From NCBI GenBank assembly GCA_002436005.1, contig DIXG01000100.1, positions 43,136 to 107,135 of the forward strand: a stretch of DNA of 64,000 nucleotides. The letters are read 5' to 3'. Positions 26,390 through 35,438 of this stretch are shown piece by piece. The DNA comes from Anaerolineaceae bacterium UBA6086 (GTDB lineage: Bacteria; Chloroflexota; Anaerolineae; Anaerolineales; Anaerolineaceae). Every line of letters starts with the position of its first letter. Positions within the stretch are counted from its first letter, which is position 1. The notes below the pieces were generated by a model. That model saw only the letters and a list, made by a program, of their open reading frames with translations, was not told where the DNA came from and searched no databases. A program made the translations under genes and the position numbers.

Positions 26390-27124
26390 TTATCCGGGTC
26401 GTGACCCAAAAATATCCGTTCCAACCCGCACCATTGTGGCACCTTCTTCAATTGCAACCTCATAATCAAAACTGGTGCCTATCGAAAGTTCGTCCCAACA
26501 GACATCTGGGATTTCTTGCTGTAAATATTGCCGAAAACGGACCAGTTTTTTATAAAGCGGCCTGGTTTTTTCCGGATCCTCAAACAGAGGCGGCATGCTC
26601 ATCAACCCTCGAATTTCGACATTGGGCAGTTCTGCAATTTGACGAAATGGCGTCAAAAGGTTTTCCCATCCCTCCTCATCATAGGCAGGCCAGCCAAATT
26701 TGCTGTCTTCACCGCTTACGTTCACTTCCATCAACACAGGCAACACCCTGTTCATCTCACCTGAATATCGATCCAGGTATCTGGCAATTTTCATCCGGTC
26801 AACCGAATGAACCAAATCAAAATATTCGCAAACAGTTTGGGCTTTCCGGCTCTGGATATGACCGATCATGTGCCACTCGACACCCGTATGTCCTTCCAAA
26901 GCCTGGATCTTCTCAGCTGCTTGGTCGGCATAATTTTCGCCAAAACATGTAATGCCATTTTGGATGCCTGCTTGAATCACATCCAGAGAGACCAATTTTG
27001 TAACAGCAATTAATTTAACGCTCCCGGAATGACGGCCAGATCTTTCTGCTGCCTTTGCAATTCGTTGCTGAACCTTCTCCAGGTTGCTGCCAATTATCGC
27101 AATCTTTGCTTCTTCAATTTCCAT
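26390..27124 (-). CDS. Pyridoxal-phosphate homeostasis protein YggS/PROSC
   Basis: A 244-aa PLP-binding protein with the alanine-racemase-like barrel. The PLP lysine lies in 'VKLIAVTKLVSLDVI' (about residue 42), and 'GENYADQAAEKI', 'WHMIGHIQSRKAQ', 'LMEVNVSGEDSKFGW', 'RGLMSMPPL' and 'LSIGTSFDYEVAIEEGATMVRVGTDIFG' are family hallmarks. It has no known catalytic activity and keeps PLP balance in the cytoplasm. It is part of the long minus-strand gene run. Confidence 0.93.
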   Translation of the reverse strand: MEIEEAKIAIIGSNLEKVQQRIAKAAERSGRHSGSVKLIAVTKLVSLDVIQAGIQNGITCFGENYADQAAEKIQALEGHTGVEWHMIGHIQSRKAQTVCEYFDLVHSVDRMKIARYLDRYSGEMNRVLPVLMEVNVSGEDSKFGWPAYDEEGWENLLTPFRQIAELPNVEIRGLMSMPPLFEDPEKTRPLYKKLVRFRQYLQQEIPDVCWDELSIGTSFDYEVAIEEGATMVRVGTDIFGSRPG

Positions 27125-27144
27125 CTTTTTTCTTTCCTTCTACA

Positions 27145-27933
27145 TCATCCAGCCCTGAGGGAAAGGATGACCCCAAATCGGCCGGTCTTGCCATTTTCTG
27201 CCCGGTGAGAATACCAATCCTCAAGGTGGCAGGCTGTGCAAAGTCCGGAATCTTCTATTTGATTCACACCCGCCTGCTGCAGTGCGAATTTGTTTGCACC
27301 ACGTAAATCTAAGTATAGTCCATCACTCTTGCGTATAAAGAATCGTTCTGCTTCATCACCAAAACTGGTCCGGTAGGCTGCATATACTTCCTCACCCACC
27401 TGGTAACAAGCCTGACAAATGCTTGGACCTATCCCTGCTAAAATGGTCGCAGGGTCAGACCCATAGCAAGACACCATCTTTTCAATGGCAGACTGAGCCA
27501 CCTTCATACATGTTCCCTGCCAACCTGCATGGATGATCCCAATCACATGATGAACAGGATCAAAAAGTAAAATAGGAACACAATCAGCAAATCGCATAAA
27601 CAAAGTGACCTCTGGGTTATCGGTCAGGATGCCGTCAGCCTTCTGATGGGGTTCGCCAGCCTTCCGTGGGGAATCGGTACAAATTATTTTCGTTCCATGA
27701 ACCTGCCACACATCAAATCTGGAATAATAATCGTATCCAAAAGTGTCGTAAATTAATTGATGATTCTTCAGCACTGCCTGGGGGTTGTCCCCAACTGTTC
27801 CCCCAGTATTCAGTTGAGCAAAGGGAGACTGACTGAATCCCCCTTTGCGGGTCAGCACAGCATGAAATAACGGGAGTCTTAGAAAGCTGTCAAATTGAAA
27901 ATAACGGAGCCCATTTTTTTCCGAAAAACCCAT
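27145..27933 (-). CDS. Multicopper polyphenol oxidase / laccase-domain protein (YfiH/PgeF)
   Basis: A 262-aa protein from ATG 27933, five bases after the preceding stop. Metal ligands of the family are present: His in 'VWQVHGTKI', Cys in 'MRFADCVPILLFDP' and His in 'IGIIHAGWQGT'. 'GIGPSICQACYQVGEEV' and 'CTACHLEDWYSHRAE' are also typical. Relatives act on purine nucleosides (phosphorylase/deaminase activity) or proofread peptidoglycan (PgeF). Position beside yggS is common for this gene. Confidence 0.88.
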   Translation of the reverse strand: MGFSEKNGLRYFQFDSFLRLPLFHAVLTRKGGFSQSPFAQLNTGGTVGDNPQAVLKNHQLIYDTFGYDYYSRFDVWQVHGTKIICTDSPRKAGEPHQKADGILTDNPEVTLFMRFADCVPILLFDPVHHVIGIIHAGWQGTCMKVAQSAIEKMVSCYGSDPATILAGIGPSICQACYQVGEEVYAAYRTSFGDEAERFFIRKSDGLYLDLRGANKFALQQAGVNQIEDSGLCTACHLEDWYSHRAENGKTGRFGVILSLRAG

Positions 27934-27937
27934 TTTG

Positions 27938-28939
27938 TTATTGATTGCTTTCTTCAATTTGATCCACAATGACTTGTTTCAAATGCATTTCGCGTCGATT
28001 TTCCATGACTGATTCTTCCAGGTAGGGAATACCAAACCAGGCTGTAGCCAAGCCAAAAAACGCACCGGTGAGCGTGCGCAGCAAAGGCGTGCTCTCTCTC
28101 AATGGCAGCCATTCAAAGATCGCCAGTCCTGTCTGACTGAGCAGTTGTGAAAAGCCATCTAATCCAATCGGTCCTAAACCGAGAATGAGCCACAAATACC
28201 AGGGTAATGGCTTAATTTTCTTGCCCGTCAATGAAAATATGATACCAAATAACAGCATCGCACCATATATAGCTAAATCCCGCTGGCAAAGGGCTGTCTT
28301 GTAGCCCAGTGTTTCATTCCCAAGGAAACTCCTTGCTTCCCCAATATTCGTTTCACTCAATCCTGTCGCCTGCCCATAGGTGAGAATGCCCTCCACATTG
28401 GCAAGTTCCCGGGGGTAGTAAATTTGTTCACCAAAGAGGAAAAAGGAGCGAAAAGCCAGTTGGTGGCACAGCGGACTGTAAACCTTATAGATGACTTTAG
28501 CCGGTCTTTCCCATCCCACCTTCATCATCACAGGTGCTAACAAGGCAAGAAAAACATACAGAAAGGTGAACATGTTCACGATCACCATATAGTGGTGCGA
28601 AAACCAGTGCGAGAACTGATCAGATTTTGTCATCGCCAGTGGCTGCGTTATCCTTTGGACCAGGGCATCATTACCCTTGGATTGCGCCTCTTCTAAACGC
28701 TGTTCCGCTTTCTCAAACGCAAAGTCCATTTCGTCATAGGAAAAACTTTTAACCAGCCGAAAAATGCCAATATCCAGGACCGGGCTTTTTTCTGCAAACT
28801 CCTCCTGTAAAACATCCTCCTTCTCGATTCTCACAATATTCAAATCATGAGGATGTTGTGATTGAAGTTTTGAGAGATCATCGACAATTCTCCCAAACTG
28901 AGGATCATCACTGGCAATAAAAAGCGTTGTCTGTATCAT
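27938..28939 (-). CDS. DUF2085 membrane protein with N-terminal thioredoxin-fold-like domain
   Basis: A 333-aa protein. Residues about 1-70 look like a glutaredoxin-type fold ('TTLFIASDDPQFGRIVDDL') without a CxxC motif. Residues about 120-310 hold five or so membrane segments with the DUF2085 pattern 'YSPLCHQLAFRSFFLFGEQ' and 'ALCQRDLAIYGAMLLFG'; the two cysteines and the His are the conserved residues. Its ATG overlaps the tlpA-like stop by four bases. Linkage to ccdA and a thioredoxin suggests a role in extracytoplasmic thiol chemistry, but this is inference. Confidence 0.7.
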   Translation of the reverse strand: MIQTTLFIASDDPQFGRIVDDLSKLQSQHPHDLNIVRIEKEDVLQEEFAEKSPVLDIGIFRLVKSFSYDEMDFAFEKAEQRLEEAQSKGNDALVQRITQPLAMTKSDQFSHWFSHHYMVIVNMFTFLYVFLALLAPVMMKVGWERPAKVIYKVYSPLCHQLAFRSFFLFGEQIYYPRELANVEGILTYGQATGLSETNIGEARSFLGNETLGYKTALCQRDLAIYGAMLLFGIIFSLTGKKIKPLPWYLWLILGLGPIGLDGFSQLLSQTGLAIFEWLPLRESTPLLRTLTGAFFGLATAWFGIPYLEESVMENRREMHLKQVIVDQIEESNQ

Positions 28940-29568
28940 TCAATCACACCTATCTTTTCTAAGTAACCGGCCAACAAGAGCTCATCAAGCTGGCCGATGT
29001 GCGTTGCTCGCCAATAGCCATCTTCATCAATAAAAATCGAGGTCGGCAGCCCCATGACACGGTAGGCATTTCCTGCAATATTCTCAGGGTCCAGCAGAAA
29101 AACCAAGTCATAGCCATATTCTGCAACGAATTGTGCCACCTTCGCTTGCTCTTCCCCGGCATTCACAGCCAGAACAATAAATTCATCAGCATAACGATCC
29201 GCATAATCCTGGATCAACGGCAGCTCATCCAGGCAAGGTGGACACCAGGTAGCCCAAAAGTTGATCATCACGGATTTTCCTTCAAAATCAGCAAGGGCAA
29301 CAGTCTCGCCATCCAGGTTCGTTAATTCAAAATCTGCTGCAAGTTTTGCTTGCAGCTCAGAAGTTGCGGTCGGCGTAAACACATCAGGCTCTACAAAGGA
29401 CTCCGCTGCTGGAAGACTGTTTTTTTCACTCTCTACCTCGTCATTACGGAAAACGCTAAACATTTCTTCAAAACGAAAATAAATAAGAATTGCAAGGCCA
29501 ATAATGACAACTACCAAAAGAAAATCAAGAATGCGGCTTTGATTCCGAAAAACAACACCCGGTTTCAT
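28936..29568 (-). CDS. Membrane-anchored TlpA/ResA-type thioredoxin
   Basis: A 210-aa protein with one N-terminal membrane helix (about 15-33) and an exported thioredoxin domain (about 75-205). The active site is 'NFWATWCPPCLDELP', and the cis-Pro lies in 'GLPTSIFID'. Such proteins reduce disulfides outside the membrane, taking electrons from CcdA, which is encoded directly upstream in the operon. Confidence 0.9.
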   Translation of the reverse strand: MKPGVVFRNQSRILDFLLVVVIIGLAILIYFRFEEMFSVFRNDEVESEKNSLPAAESFVEPDVFTPTATSELQAKLAADFELTNLDGETVALADFEGKSVMINFWATWCPPCLDELPLIQDYADRYADEFIVLAVNAGEEQAKVAQFVAEYGYDLVFLLDPENIAGNAYRVMGLPTSIFIDEDGYWRATHIGQLDELLLAGYLEKIGVIE

Positions 29569-29570
29569 GG

Positions 29571-30296
29571 TTAAATCCCAAAATCGATCAATGAATCAAA
29601 TGTGATCAATTGCTGGTAGATGCCAAGAAATAACATCACCCCAACAATGATGAGGATCACACCCATCATCACTTGAGCAATCTGCATGGCTTTGTTGTGT
29701 TTTCGGAGGATGTGGGTCACCCAACCCACACCAAGCGCAGCAGCCAGAAACGGAATCGCCATCCCCGCCGAATACACGCTCAATAAAACCAACCCCTGGC
29801 CAATATTTGCCCGCTCAATCGCCAGTGTCAAGATTAATCCCAATGTCGGACCAACACAGGGCGACCAACCTGCTGAGAAAAAGATTCCCATTAAGAATGA
29901 GGATAAAAAGCTGCCTCCCTCTCCAAGCTTGGATTGGGGGCGAAGCTCATACTCAAGAAAAGGGATGTGGATCAGTCCGGCCATGTGCAGTCCAAACAAG
30001 ATGATGATCACACCACCCGCTTTAGCCAGGATGTCCCGGGTCTGATAGAAAAATTGGCTTAAGGCAGAAAACGCAATCCCCAATGAAATGAAAACAAATG
30101 AAAACCCTAAGACAAATGCAATGCCGTGCAGAAAAGTCTTACGACGCTGTGCTAATTTTCCAGCTTCAGCCGATGCCATGGAACGCCCACCAAGATAACC
30201 AATGTAGGCGGGAACAAGTGAAAATACACAGGGTGAAAAAAAAGAGGCTAATCCTGCCAAAAACGCAAGACCAACAGAGAGGTTCACAAAATCCAT
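29571..30296 (-). CDS. ccdA: CcdA-type thiol-disulfide transmembrane transporter
   Basis: A 241-aa protein with six membrane segments. The two transport cysteines lie in 'SFFSPCVFSLVPAYIGYLGG' (helix 1) and 'SAGWSPCVGPTLG' (helix 4), exactly the CcdA pattern. It moves reducing power from cytoplasmic thioredoxin to exported TlpA-type proteins. ATG 30296 with AAGGAT upstream is preferred over TTG 30302. It ends two bases before the tlpA-like start. Confidence 0.92.
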   Translation of the reverse strand: MDFVNLSVGLAFLAGLASFFSPCVFSLVPAYIGYLGGRSMASAEAGKLAQRRKTFLHGIAFVLGFSFVFISLGIAFSALSQFFYQTRDILAKAGGVIIILFGLHMAGLIHIPFLEYELRPQSKLGEGGSFLSSFLMGIFFSAGWSPCVGPTLGLILTLAIERANIGQGLVLLSVYSAGMAIPFLAAALGVGWVTHILRKHNKAMQIAQVMMGVILIIVGVMLFLGIYQQLITFDSLIDFGI

Positions 30297-30308
30297 AGCC
30301 AATCCTTG

Positions 30309-31445
30309 CTAAGCAACAACGACATCAACTTTAGTGGATTGGTTGAGTCCTTGAATGGTTAATTCACCGGGGTAATAGGAAACTGCAGGCTCTGTCCAGC
30401 GCCAGACCCACTGAGCATCTTCGGGTTTGGCGTTCACACAACCATGCGAGCGCGCTGTGCCATAATAATTATGCCAGAATGTAGAATGCACCGCTGCGCC
30501 ATTATTGTCAAATAGAGTGGTCCAGCCGACACCAGGAATATCATAATTGCCTACAGCAGGACCCGCACTCATGTGCGTCGAAATCATTTTTCGCCAGATC
30601 GTGTGGACGCCAGGTGGTGTCAGCCACTTTTCGTCATCGTAGTTGTAACCACCTGTTGTCACCTTGCTGAAAAAGACTTCCTCATCACCTTCATAGCAGG
30701 ACATTGTTTGGTAATTAAGGTTGACAACAACTAGTTTGTCCTCAGCATCAGGATGAATGGTCGAAACTTCTTCTGGTGTAATCTGTCGGCACACTGCTGC
30801 ATCCACCCAATAGGCATCATCAAAGGCGCCATACAGCTGTTTCAGACAATATTGCGGTCGCCCGGTAAGCGGATCGTTTCGAACATCAAATGCCCAAAAC
30901 ACCTGCGAATAATAAATGCGTGGGCGCACCGCTGTTCTCGCCCAGTGTTGTGATGGCCCCCGCTCAAAGGTCAGACTGGTATACGGCGCAACAATTTCTA
31001 CCCACATGCCGCGCTCCCCATTGGGTGTTTCAGGCAGCTGAAGTAAAGGCTCCTGGGGAAGGAATTTGACCTTCTGCAGATAATCCGCATAAATATACCC
31101 CTCAGGCACTTCCACCCATCGCTGGTTGACCCGAATGGGATCCAGCTGTTTTGATATCACCTCTTGCTTCCACTCGAAAACATCATCAAACCAGGCAGTG
31201 CCAGCCACCGGGGCATTGGTATAGGGCTCCGTCAGTATATCCACTCGGGTGCCAGGCTCGCCAACGCACATCCTTCCTAATTGAACATTTGCCGGAAAGT
31301 CGGGAGTAAGCGGTTCATCCTGGTTTTGTCCTGTAAGTGAAGCAAGTACGCCAGGTGTGTTCGTTCCGCTCAGAGCCAGCCCCCCCAGAGCCATCCCTGC
31401 ATATTTTAAGAAATCTCGCCTTGTTAGTCTGTCTTTTTGAGTCAT
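30309..31445 (-). CDS. L,D-transpeptidase (YkuD) with Tat-type signal
   Basis: A 378-aa exported enzyme. The N-terminus has 'RLTRRDFLKYAGMALGGLAL', a clear twin-arginine signal. The C-terminal YkuD domain (about 240-370) holds 'VHSTFWHNYYGTARSHGCVNA' with the catalytic Cys and both His. It should form 3-3 peptidoglycan links or anchor proteins to the wall. The start is uncertain: ATG 31445 is taken, but a TTG at 31466 has AGGA upstream. A Tat route is unusual among L,D-transpeptidases but common for this Chloroflexi type. Confidence 0.88.
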   Translation of the reverse strand: MTQKDRLTRRDFLKYAGMALGGLALSGTNTPGVLASLTGQNQDEPLTPDFPANVQLGRMCVGEPGTRVDILTEPYTNAPVAGTAWFDDVFEWKQEVISKQLDPIRVNQRWVEVPEGYIYADYLQKVKFLPQEPLLQLPETPNGERGMWVEIVAPYTSLTFERGPSQHWARTAVRPRIYYSQVFWAFDVRNDPLTGRPQYCLKQLYGAFDDAYWVDAAVCRQITPEEVSTIHPDAEDKLVVVNLNYQTMSCYEGDEEVFFSKVTTGGYNYDDEKWLTPPGVHTIWRKMISTHMSAGPAVGNYDIPGVGWTTLFDNNGAAVHSTFWHNYYGTARSHGCVNAKPEDAQWVWRWTEPAVSYYPGELTIQGLNQSTKVDVVVA

Positions 31446-31479
31446 ATTATGATTAAAGTAATCCAAATTATCCTAATTG

Positions 31480-33027
31480 TCAACTAAACGTTGATGATTC
31501 TAATTTTCTTTCGATAATCAGAGCGTGCACCTTATCAATCTCTGGCCCCCACCAGGCATCGCCAGGCTGATAGGCTACAGATTGACGGATGATCCCGAAA
31601 GCCTGGTTCGTACCAGACCCAAACTTAATTTGCGGAGATTGCCGCAACCGAAGATCAAGTGCACGGGCTGCTGTGTAAAGTTCAATCGCCAGTACATGTG
31701 CCGTGTTGGCAATAATTTGGCGTGTATGGCGCGCAGCAGTCATCGCGTTGGCATTATGATCTTCCTGTTCCGCAGAAGTTGGCAAGGAGTGCACTGAATC
31801 GGGTGTCGCCAGGGTCTGGTTTTCCAGCACCAAAGAGGCAGCCGTATACTGTGGCATCATCAACCCCGAATTTAAACCAGCAGCAGACAGCCGATCCACC
31901 AGCATAGGCGGTAAATCAGCGTTCAGATGACCATCTGTCAGACGGAATGTGCGCCGTTCAGATATTGACGCAACTTCAGTGAGTGCAATCCCAAGGAAAT
32001 CCATCACCTGCCCAACCGGTTCGCCATGAAAATTACCGCCCGAAACAGCAACGCCCGGGTCAAAGAGAAGCGGGTTGTCTGTCGCTGCGTTGATTTCGGT
32101 TTCAACAATCTTTTTTACAAACGCCAATGTATCCCAACTCACACCCTGAACCTGTGGTGCACAGCGTAATGAGTAGGCGTCTTGGACCCGACCGTAAGCG
32201 TCTGTTAATTCACTCCCCTCAGTTAACTTCCGCACTGCGGCAGCCACCTGGATTTGACCGATTTGGCCGCGAGCGACATGAAGCCGTTCATCAAAAGCCG
32301 CCAGGCACCCCATCACAGCTTCAAGCGTCATTGCCAGTGAGACATTTGCCGCATCCAGCAATGTGGTGGCATCATAAACAGCCAGCGCAGCAATAGCCGC
32401 AGAAAATGTGGCACCGTTATTTAAAGCCAGCCCCTCTTTTGCGCCTAATATGATCCGTTCAATACCTGCCTTTGCCATGGCTTCTTTGCCTGAGAGGATT
32501 TCGCCCTGATACCATGCCCAACCCGATTCTTCCTCCAGATTGCGATCATCTGTCGTGTAGACCAGCGCAAGATGAGACAATGGCGCGAGATCTCCCGATG
32601 AACCCAATGACCCCTGACAAGGAACAACCGGCGTCACGCCTTTGTTCAACAAAGATAGAAGTGTTTCAACAACACTGACCCTGACACCGGAATACCCCTT
32701 TGCCAGCGTGTTTGCCCTAACCAAAATGGCAGCGCGAACCACTTCTTCGTCTAAAGCAGGTCCTGTGCCCACCGCATGACTCAGGATTAAATTTCGGCTC
32801 AATCGGGCAGAGTCCTCATTGGGAATGCGCTGTTCGGCAAAAATCCCAAAGCCAGTGTTGATTCCATAAACAGGTGCACCTTGCTCTACGATCTTCTCCA
32901 CCCAATCATGGGCACGCATGATTGCCGCCTTCGCTTTCTCCCCCAGGATCACAGGCGCGCCATAGCGAGCTACAGCGACTACATCATCGATTGAAAGACT
33001 CTCACCATCTATTATGATCTGATTCAA
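31480..33027 (-). CDS. hutH: Histidine ammonia-lyase (aromatic amino acid lyase family)
   Basis: A 515-aa MIO-enzyme. 'VYGINTGFGIFAE' holds the catalytic Tyr (about 59), 'TDNPLLFD' and 'GNFHGEPVGQVMDFL' are HAL-like, and 'PTSAEQEDHNAN' near 410 is typical of histidase. The cofactor segment reads 'GSLGSSGDLAPLSH' (about 140): Ser-Ser-Gly instead of the usual Ala-Ser-Gly. The middle serine is kept, so the MIO ring could still form. No hutU, hutI or hutG is nearby. Histidine is the likely substrate, but another amino acid is possible. Confidence 0.85.
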   Translation of the reverse strand: MNQIIIDGESLSIDDVVAVARYGAPVILGEKAKAAIMRAHDWVEKIVEQGAPVYGINTGFGIFAEQRIPNEDSARLSRNLILSHAVGTGPALDEEVVRAAILVRANTLAKGYSGVRVSVVETLLSLLNKGVTPVVPCQGSLGSSGDLAPLSHLALVYTTDDRNLEEESGWAWYQGEILSGKEAMAKAGIERIILGAKEGLALNNGATFSAAIAALAVYDATTLLDAANVSLAMTLEAVMGCLAAFDERLHVARGQIGQIQVAAAVRKLTEGSELTDAYGRVQDAYSLRCAPQVQGVSWDTLAFVKKIVETEINAATDNPLLFDPGVAVSGGNFHGEPVGQVMDFLGIALTEVASISERRTFRLTDGHLNADLPPMLVDRLSAAGLNSGLMMPQYTAASLVLENQTLATPDSVHSLPTSAEQEDHNANAMTAARHTRQIIANTAHVLAIELYTAARALDLRLRQSPQIKFGSGTNQAFGIIRQSVAYQPGDAWWGPEIDKVHALIIERKLESSTFS

Positions 33028-33043
33028 ACTTTTCCTCCAGAAA

Positions 33044-33751
33044 TTAGAAAAACAACAAGCCTAAAACAACTGAAGTTAATGGGACGGTGACATTATCAAT
33101 ATCAGCAAAGGGCAGGGATTCTACTCCTGTTGCAGCCAGAGAAATGATCCCAACAGGCAAAAGATAGTCTGTGATTGGTTTTGGAAAATACCCCGACTCA
33201 ACAAACACCCACAGGACTCCCATCGCCAAAATAAAGCCTCCGAGCAACATGGTGAGGGAACCCACAATCGTCTTCTTCCGAGACCAGGGCAGCCTGGGGC
33301 CACCAAACCACTTCCCCGCCAGATCCGCCAGCCCATCGCCTCCACACAGGATCATCAATGCCGCAATCCCGACTGGGCTGCGTCTCCAGAATAAAATCGT
33401 GAGTAAAACAAAAACAACACCATAAAAAAGGGGACCGCGCAAGATCTCATGTCGATCTCCTGTGCGAGACATAGCATCCACAGAAGCAGGGTCCTTAATC
33501 ACGCCTATTCCGACCAGCGCAAATTGGATAGTGATGGCAAGCGGGATCAAAGCCGCCATATAAGGTGCAAGCTTGGATTCGGCAAAAAACAACCAGCACA
33601 GAAGAAAAATCGGCCCTGTGCCAATGTGAATGATCTTCCGGCTGAGCGAGCTAGAAATCCAGCCTCTGTGGGCAAAGAAATCATTCAGACGCAGCCAAAT
33701 CAGCGCGATAAGGAAAGTTAAACCCAGAGCTAATACATTACTCGTAAACAA
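33044..33751 (-). CDS. Phytol/farnesol/dolichol kinase-like membrane protein
   Basis: A 235-aa protein with about six membrane segments, of the CTP-dependent polyprenol kinase/cytidylyltransferase family. Hallmarks are 'SRKIIHIGTGP' near the N-terminus, 'DPASVDAMSRTGDRHEILRGPLFYG', 'CGGDGLADLAGKWFGG' and 'SRKKTIVGSLT'. Members phosphorylate phytol, farnesol or dolichol with CTP. The start is TTG and lacks an obvious ribosome site. It lies between smpB and hutH. The substrate is unknown. Confidence 0.78.
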   Translation of the reverse strand: MFTSNVLALGLTFLIALIWLRLNDFFAHRGWISSSLSRKIIHIGTGPIFLLCWLFFAESKLAPYMAALIPLAITIQFALVGIGVIKDPASVDAMSRTGDRHEILRGPLFYGVVFVLLTILFWRRSPVGIAALMILCGGDGLADLAGKWFGGPRLPWSRKKTIVGSLTMLLGGFILAMGVLWVFVESGYFPKPITDYLLPVGIISLAATGVESLPFADIDNVTVPLTSVVLGLLFF

Positions 33752-33783
33752 TATCCGGCCACTTTCAGTTTAGAAATCTCTGA

Positions 33784-34269
33784 TTAATTATCCACTCGTT
33801 TTGTGCGATGATCCAGCGCTCGATGATCCATCGCCCGATCAACTTCTCGAGCCATATCACGCTTCTTTATATCCTGGCGTTTATCATATTGACGTTTGCC
33901 CTTGGCAAGCGCGATCTCAACCTTTGCTAACCCATCGCGCAAATAAATCACAGTCGGGATGATCGTCATCCCTTTCAGGCGCACGCCATCCCATAGCGCC
34001 CGGATCTCTCGTTTATGCAGAAGTAGCCGACGCTCCCTCTCAGGATCGTGATTGAAAGCGCTGGCCTGATCGTAAGGCGCAATGTGCGCGCCAACCAGCC
34101 AGGCTTGCTTGCCGTTCGTCCGCACATAAGCCTCTGATAACGAGACCTGTCCTGCTCGGATCGACTTGATCTCGGTTCCACGCAGCTCAATCCCAGCTTC
34201 AAAGGTCTCATAAAGTGTGTATTCAAATTTTGCTTTTCGATTTCTCGAAACAATCTTCATTCCATTCAT
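33784..34269 (-). CDS. smpB: SsrA-binding protein SmpB
   Basis: A 161-aa trans-translation factor. 'NRKAKFEYTLYETFEAGIELRGTEIKSIRAGQVSLSEAYV' and 'HIAPYDQASAFNHDPERERRLLLHKREI' are diagnostic, and the C-terminal tail 'GKRQYDKRQDIKKRDMAREVDRAM' is the Lys/Arg-rich helix. ATG 34269 is taken; GTG 34275 or ATG 34260 are also possible. It heads the long minus-strand gene run. No tmRNA gene was seen in the window. Confidence 0.95.
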   Translation of the reverse strand: MNGMKIVSRNRKAKFEYTLYETFEAGIELRGTEIKSIRAGQVSLSEAYVRTNGKQAWLVGAHIAPYDQASAFNHDPERERRLLLHKREIRALWDGVRLKGMTIIPTVIYLRDGLAKVEIALAKGKRQYDKRQDIKKRDMAREVDRAMDHRALDHRTKRVDN

Positions 34270-34353
34270 AGACACTCATTTTAACACAGACTGGCTTTAA
34301 AAATAACCTCACCTCCTATCAAACCACCGTTTCCGCTGATCAAATCCTGAGGT

Positions 34354-34382
34354 TTGTTATAAACCTGTCGGAAAGGTATAAT
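34354..34382 (+). promoter_or_regulatory. Sigma70-type promoter for the patatin gene
   Basis: TTGTTA (34354-34359) and a perfect TATAAT (34377-34382) with a 17-base spacer, 53 bases upstream of the next start codon. Confidence 0.6.
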
Positions 34383-34435
34383 GATTACTCAAGGAAAATT
34401 TAGATCATAAACAAATTTGGGAGGAAGCAGTAGCG

Positions 34436-35362
34436 ATGGATATATCTCTGGCATTAGGCGGGGGCGGCGTTCGGGGGATCGCTCACATTGGTGTTTTACG
34501 CGCATTGGAAAACCATGGCTTTAAAATTAGAGCTATTGCTGGCACAAGTGCAGGCGGTTTGTTCGGCGCTGTCTATGCGGCTGGTTTCAGCACAGAAAAA
34601 ATTGAAGCCAAAGTCAACGAGATGAACCAGAACTGGTCCTTTGGGAGAAAATCCAACGATCGACCTTCACTATTGGGTTTATCTGGCATTATCGACATTC
34701 TTTCAGATATGTTGGGTGATACCACATTCAAAGAGTTAAAAATTCCCTTTGCAGCCACAGCTGTCAGCCTTCATTCTGGTAAGGAAATCATATTGGGAAA
34801 AGGCAAAGTCATTGATGCCGTATTAGCCACAATCGCAGTTCCCGGTGTGTTTCCCAGCCAGGAAATTGGCGGCAGAGTGCTGATCGATGGCGGTGTGATG
34901 GACCCAGTTCCGGTTAGGGTAGCTCGCTGGTTGCAGCCCGATCTTCCCGTCGTGGCAGTGATGCTGCATAAAACCCCGGAGGGGTTTAGTGAAGAACTGC
35001 CGCCCCTAACCCTTCCTATTCCGGGCTCAACCACCATCATTGAACATCTGACCAAACTCAGACCGGTGCAAGCTTTCCAGATTTTCGCTCAATCCATTGA
35101 GGTAGCCAGCAAACACCTGACCGAGCTTTCCCTGCGGTTATATGAACCAGAGGTGATCATTGAACCTCGCGTTGGCCACTACAGCATTTTACAAGAGGTT
35201 GCTGCCAACGAATTAATAGATGAAGGGGTCAGGGCAGCTGAAGAAACGCTAAACGAAATTCGCTCAGAGGTTAACTGGATGCGCAAAATTCAGCGAAAAG
35301 TCAGACGCCGCATCGTCTCAGACCCTTACCCGGAGGAGTGGGAAATCGTTAGCGACAAATAA
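34436..35362 (+). CDS. Patatin-like phospholipase (RssA/YlbK type)
   Basis: A 308-aa predicted serine lipid hydrolase. The oxyanion motif 'LGGGGVRGIAHIGVL' (about 7-20), the nucleophile elbow 'IAGTSAGGLFGAVYAAG' (Ser near 41) and the catalytic Asp in 'VLIDGGVMDPVPV' (about 152) form the Ser-Asp dyad. No signal peptide, so it should act in the cytoplasm or at the inner face of the membrane. A GGAGG site lies ten bases before the ATG. Substrate unknown. Confidence 0.88.
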   Translation: MDISLALGGGGVRGIAHIGVLRALENHGFKIRAIAGTSAGGLFGAVYAAGFSTEKIEAKVNEMNQNWSFGRKSNDRPSLLGLSGIIDILSDMLGDTTFKELKIPFAATAVSLHSGKEIILGKGKVIDAVLATIAVPGVFPSQEIGGRVLIDGGVMDPVPVRVARWLQPDLPVVAVMLHKTPEGFSEELPPLTLPIPGSTTIIEHLTKLRPVQAFQIFAQSIEVASKHLTELSLRLYEPEVIIEPRVGHYSILQEVAANELIDEGVRAAEETLNEIRSEVNWMRKIQRKVRRRIVSDPYPEEWEIVSDK

Positions 35363-35438
35363 CCCTTCCGGTGCACATTAACGCTTGCCAGCCCTGTCAG
35401 TCGACGGATAGTTAACCAATTAAAATGAGTCTCAAGTG

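Noticed and set aside
26401..26952. 183-codon plus-strand open frame
   Set aside because: Antisense to yggS, which is clearly real.
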